Below, piece by piece: positions 61,541 to 64,000 of a DNA stretch of 64,000 nucleotides; position 1 is the stretch's first letter; every line of letters starts with the position of its first letter. Under the pieces are notes generated by a model. The model made no database searches. It had not been told where the DNA came from and worked only from the letters and a program-made list of their open reading frames with translations. The stretch spans positions 8,680,001 to 8,744,000 of the forward strand of contig NC_058195.1 in NCBI RefSeq assembly GCF_907165205.1. Reading direction: 5' to 3'. Position numbers and translations under genes: made by a program. The stretch is from Coccinella septempunctata. Taxonomy: Eukaryota; Arthropoda; Insecta; Coleoptera; Coccinellidae.

Positions 61541-64000
61541 GTACTTGATGATGGCTGGATACCCCAATTTTTTGATTTTCACAATTTCGGTGGACATCTG
61601 CTTTCTTTCAAATTATTGCGTAACTCTGGTTTACTTTTTCGACCTCAAACTCCATTCTGACACTTCTAATGAGTTATTGTTCGTTGCTATGGTAACGCAA
61701 AATTTTTTTACGCATGGAACTGGTCTAGGCTAACTTGATATCAATACATCCTAGTAAGCCTCCAACATTTGGATCTACTATACAGCTTGAAAATCAATAT
61801 AACTGTTTAATTACAACTACGCCACGTTTGTTCGATAGATAAAAATAGAAATAAAATCTTGGAATAGCTGATTCGAATCAATATCCATCCTCAAACATAA
61901 ATTTCTTTTAATTAGGCCCAAAACTATTCCATCGCTACAAGACACGAGAATTTTTATCTTTGATGTAATCGAACGTATATCTTGAATTCCCAACTGGCGA
62001 AAGATGGGAGATAAACAGAAACAATATTCGACTAATTCTCAACGCCGGGATCGACAGGTTTATATTTATCGATTCGTCTGATGAATTTTTCGTCATTTAG
62101 GCTCATTAGTTTAGATTAGGAATGCGTGGAAAGTAGAACGAAAAAGAAATACGGTAACGTATTCATAATTTCAGGACACACTTTATGGTCTCTGTGAGTT
62201 ATAGAAACTAATTTCGTATATCAGATGAGAGTCAGGTCTTTCAGGAGTTGTGAGGATACTATATCATTTTCTGAATTCGTATAATGGGGCCTGCTTTCCT
62301 CTTTATGCCTCTGTGAACGATCAAAGTCATATCGTTTGAGGTAAACTGACAGTTCAGCTTCACCCACCTGAAGATGCTATAGTTATAGCGAAACACGTGT
62401 ATAGTTCTCCTGTTTTTGGTTTAATTATCAAGTATCGGCCACATATTTTCAATATTAGAAATGAATTCATTGTGCACGAAGGTGGACTCTAAGTTACTCA
62501 GAGTGGATGCCAAATGAACGAAGAATAACACAGAGAAAGTCCGTTCTCGTTTACTCGATATATCCAGATCGATATACCTGATAAGCTTCGGATTAAACCG
62601 CAAAACAAAAGTTGCCCAATATCAAGGCGTTATTCAGAGGTGGGTGTAGACACCGATTCAATTCACGATAGCTATTCTCACGAACTCGAACATTTTTTTT
62701 CCGTAATCGACTAGTTTGATTGATTTGGGATGCGAAACTGCACCCAAATTCATTCGACTACTCATCGACAGTGCGAACACCCTGTTTTAGCTCGTCCATT
62801 TCATACAGTCATCTGAGTCATCAGTGTTGTTGCTGCAGTGAAGCTTTCTCAATGACAGGAAAAATTCAAACATCTCTTGAACTTTCCAATATGAATAGAA
62901 GATCGCTACTCAACCATTATTCCGAAGTTAATTGCATTTCATAAGAGAAGCCAATCTTAAAACTGCTCGCAGTGCAGGTTTCGAAAAAACTATTGTTATT
63001 TAAGCCGAAATGGAAGGAATATTATATAGGAAATCCCAATTAAAAAACTTTTGAACGAACGCACAACTTGTAAATTTAACCTTTCTTATTTTATGTTGGA
63101 AAAACGTAGAATTAAGAAACCATAAAAATCTCGAGCAGTTTGGTATAAAATCCAGTACCAACTGACCGTTGTCAGCAAGCAGAACCTTTTACAAATATGC
63201 TAATACCGCAGAATTAGCATTTAAATGCGTTTGTTAAACATAGATCTAACAATTTATGAATTAGATCGGAAAATTTTCTCTCTGCAGTCAACGCAAACAA
63301 TGAACTACCCATTGTTTCATCTTTACAATTATACTCGTACTTAATATTCGAACAATGATGCAGGAAAGGATGGTAAAGCTCATTAATAACATCAATTTCA
63401 TCATGCAAGATCGTTAGTTAGATTTTACATTATGAGAACATGATAGGTACTCTGGAAATAAGGAATATGTTAATTTGATGAGTTATTTTTCTTCGTACTC
63501 ATTGAAAATTCAATTAGATTGTTCGAACTCTTCTACAATACATACAAAGTCAAAATCGAATGGCTCCAATCTTTTATAGGTCCATATAATCACGTGATAT
63601 GCATAGAGGCGTTTTAATGAGGTACATGGGAAAAAAGTATGGTATAAAAGTCCTTCATATACAAACGACGACCCCTATCAAGTGATTTTTTACGTCTATA
63701 AATGCAGGTATAGTGCATCCGTAGAAGCCAGCACTGTAATAAAGAGACTTACACCTGTACCTACCTTTATTCAGAAGTCATCTGTTGTTCTCTAATAAAT
63801 ATATGGTTTTGTTCACTTTTTTCCACTATCACCCATATACAAAAGTAGTAAGATGAAATTGGGATCTAGTAACATGAGAACTACAGGTGAACCAAATTAA
63901 GAAGCCAATCTTTATAATCTTCCCAACTCTTAGATAGCCTACTAAGGTGCATCTTTTTGTAGTTGAACACTCAAAATATGTATTTTATTCCATAGGATTT
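61541..64000. other. Non-coding to window end
   Basis: No gene, RNA or transposon recognised; short open frames look like chance. One core-promoter-like site near 63643 is listed separately. Confidence 0.4.
63643..63682 (+). promoter_or_regulatory. Possible TATA-type core promoter
   Basis: TATAAAAG at 63643-63650 is followed about 33 bases later by an initiator-like ATCAAGTG (near 63677). A possible splice donor (AATGCAG then GTATAG) lies near 63709. No coding exon follows within the window, so this is weak. Confidence 0.25.

Noticed and set aside
1..64000. tRNA, rRNA, CRISPR or bacterial-type operon signals
   Set aside because: Looked for and not seen; the window is a eukaryotic nuclear sequence.

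Overview
This window reads as AT-rich nuclear DNA from an insect, possibly a beetle, though nothing here fixes the order. The support is spliced genes with GT..AG introns, insect orthologues (Uso1/p115, an odd-skipped family zinc-finger gene, an integrin beta, ribulose-phosphate epimerase), TTAGG-type pentamer runs in introns, and many Tc1/mariner, Harbinger, Penelope and LINE remnants. There are no rRNA genes, CRISPR arrays or bacterial-style operons, and I recognised no tRNA gene.

Layout. 1-8.7 kb: gene-poor, with one decayed transposase near 0.95-1.37 kb. 8.77-13.37 kb (+): a five-exon membrane-anchored short-chain dehydrogenase (329 aa). 14.47-19.17 kb (+): a nine-exon integrin beta subunit (773 aa) whose metal site is altered. 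19.83-23.71 kb (-): a five-exon Uso1/p115 vesicle-tethering gene (808 aa). Its last intron holds a complete, intronless ribulose-phosphate 3-epimerase gene on the opposite strand (20.50-21.18 kb). 23.92-25.58 kb (+): a two-exon MORN-repeat gene (309 aa) that diverges from Uso1 across 213 bp. All these exon models join in frame, with splice phases that agree.

25.6-38 kb: mostly non-coding. It holds a 1.06-kb PIF/Harbinger-like element with TAA target duplications and a second inverted-repeat element nested inside it. It also has GC-rich stretches that could be promoter or 5'UTR for the next gene. 38.13-38.93 kb (+): a large coding exon of an odd-skipped/sob/bowl-type C2H2 protein, cut by a splice donor inside its second finger. 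No continuing finger exon is visible, so the following intron appears to exceed 25 kb.

39-64 kb: repeat-rich. In order: a 174-bp tandem array; foldback elements with CAGGGTG ends; an apparently intact Tc1-like transposon with TA duplications; a Penelope-like element pair arranged as a near-perfect 600-bp palindrome inside a 15-bp target duplication; another foldback; two small unassigned minus-strand coding candidates; a ~197-bp tandem array; a GC-rich island; a decayed LINE (RT end, RNase H, C-terminal zinc motif) with a 312-bp tandem duplication; and a decayed mariner.

The genes form no pathway; they are ordinary chromosomal neighbours. The notable items are the metal-site substitutions in the integrin, the nested epimerase, the Uso1/MORN shared promoter, and the transposon architecture, above all the Penelope palindrome.
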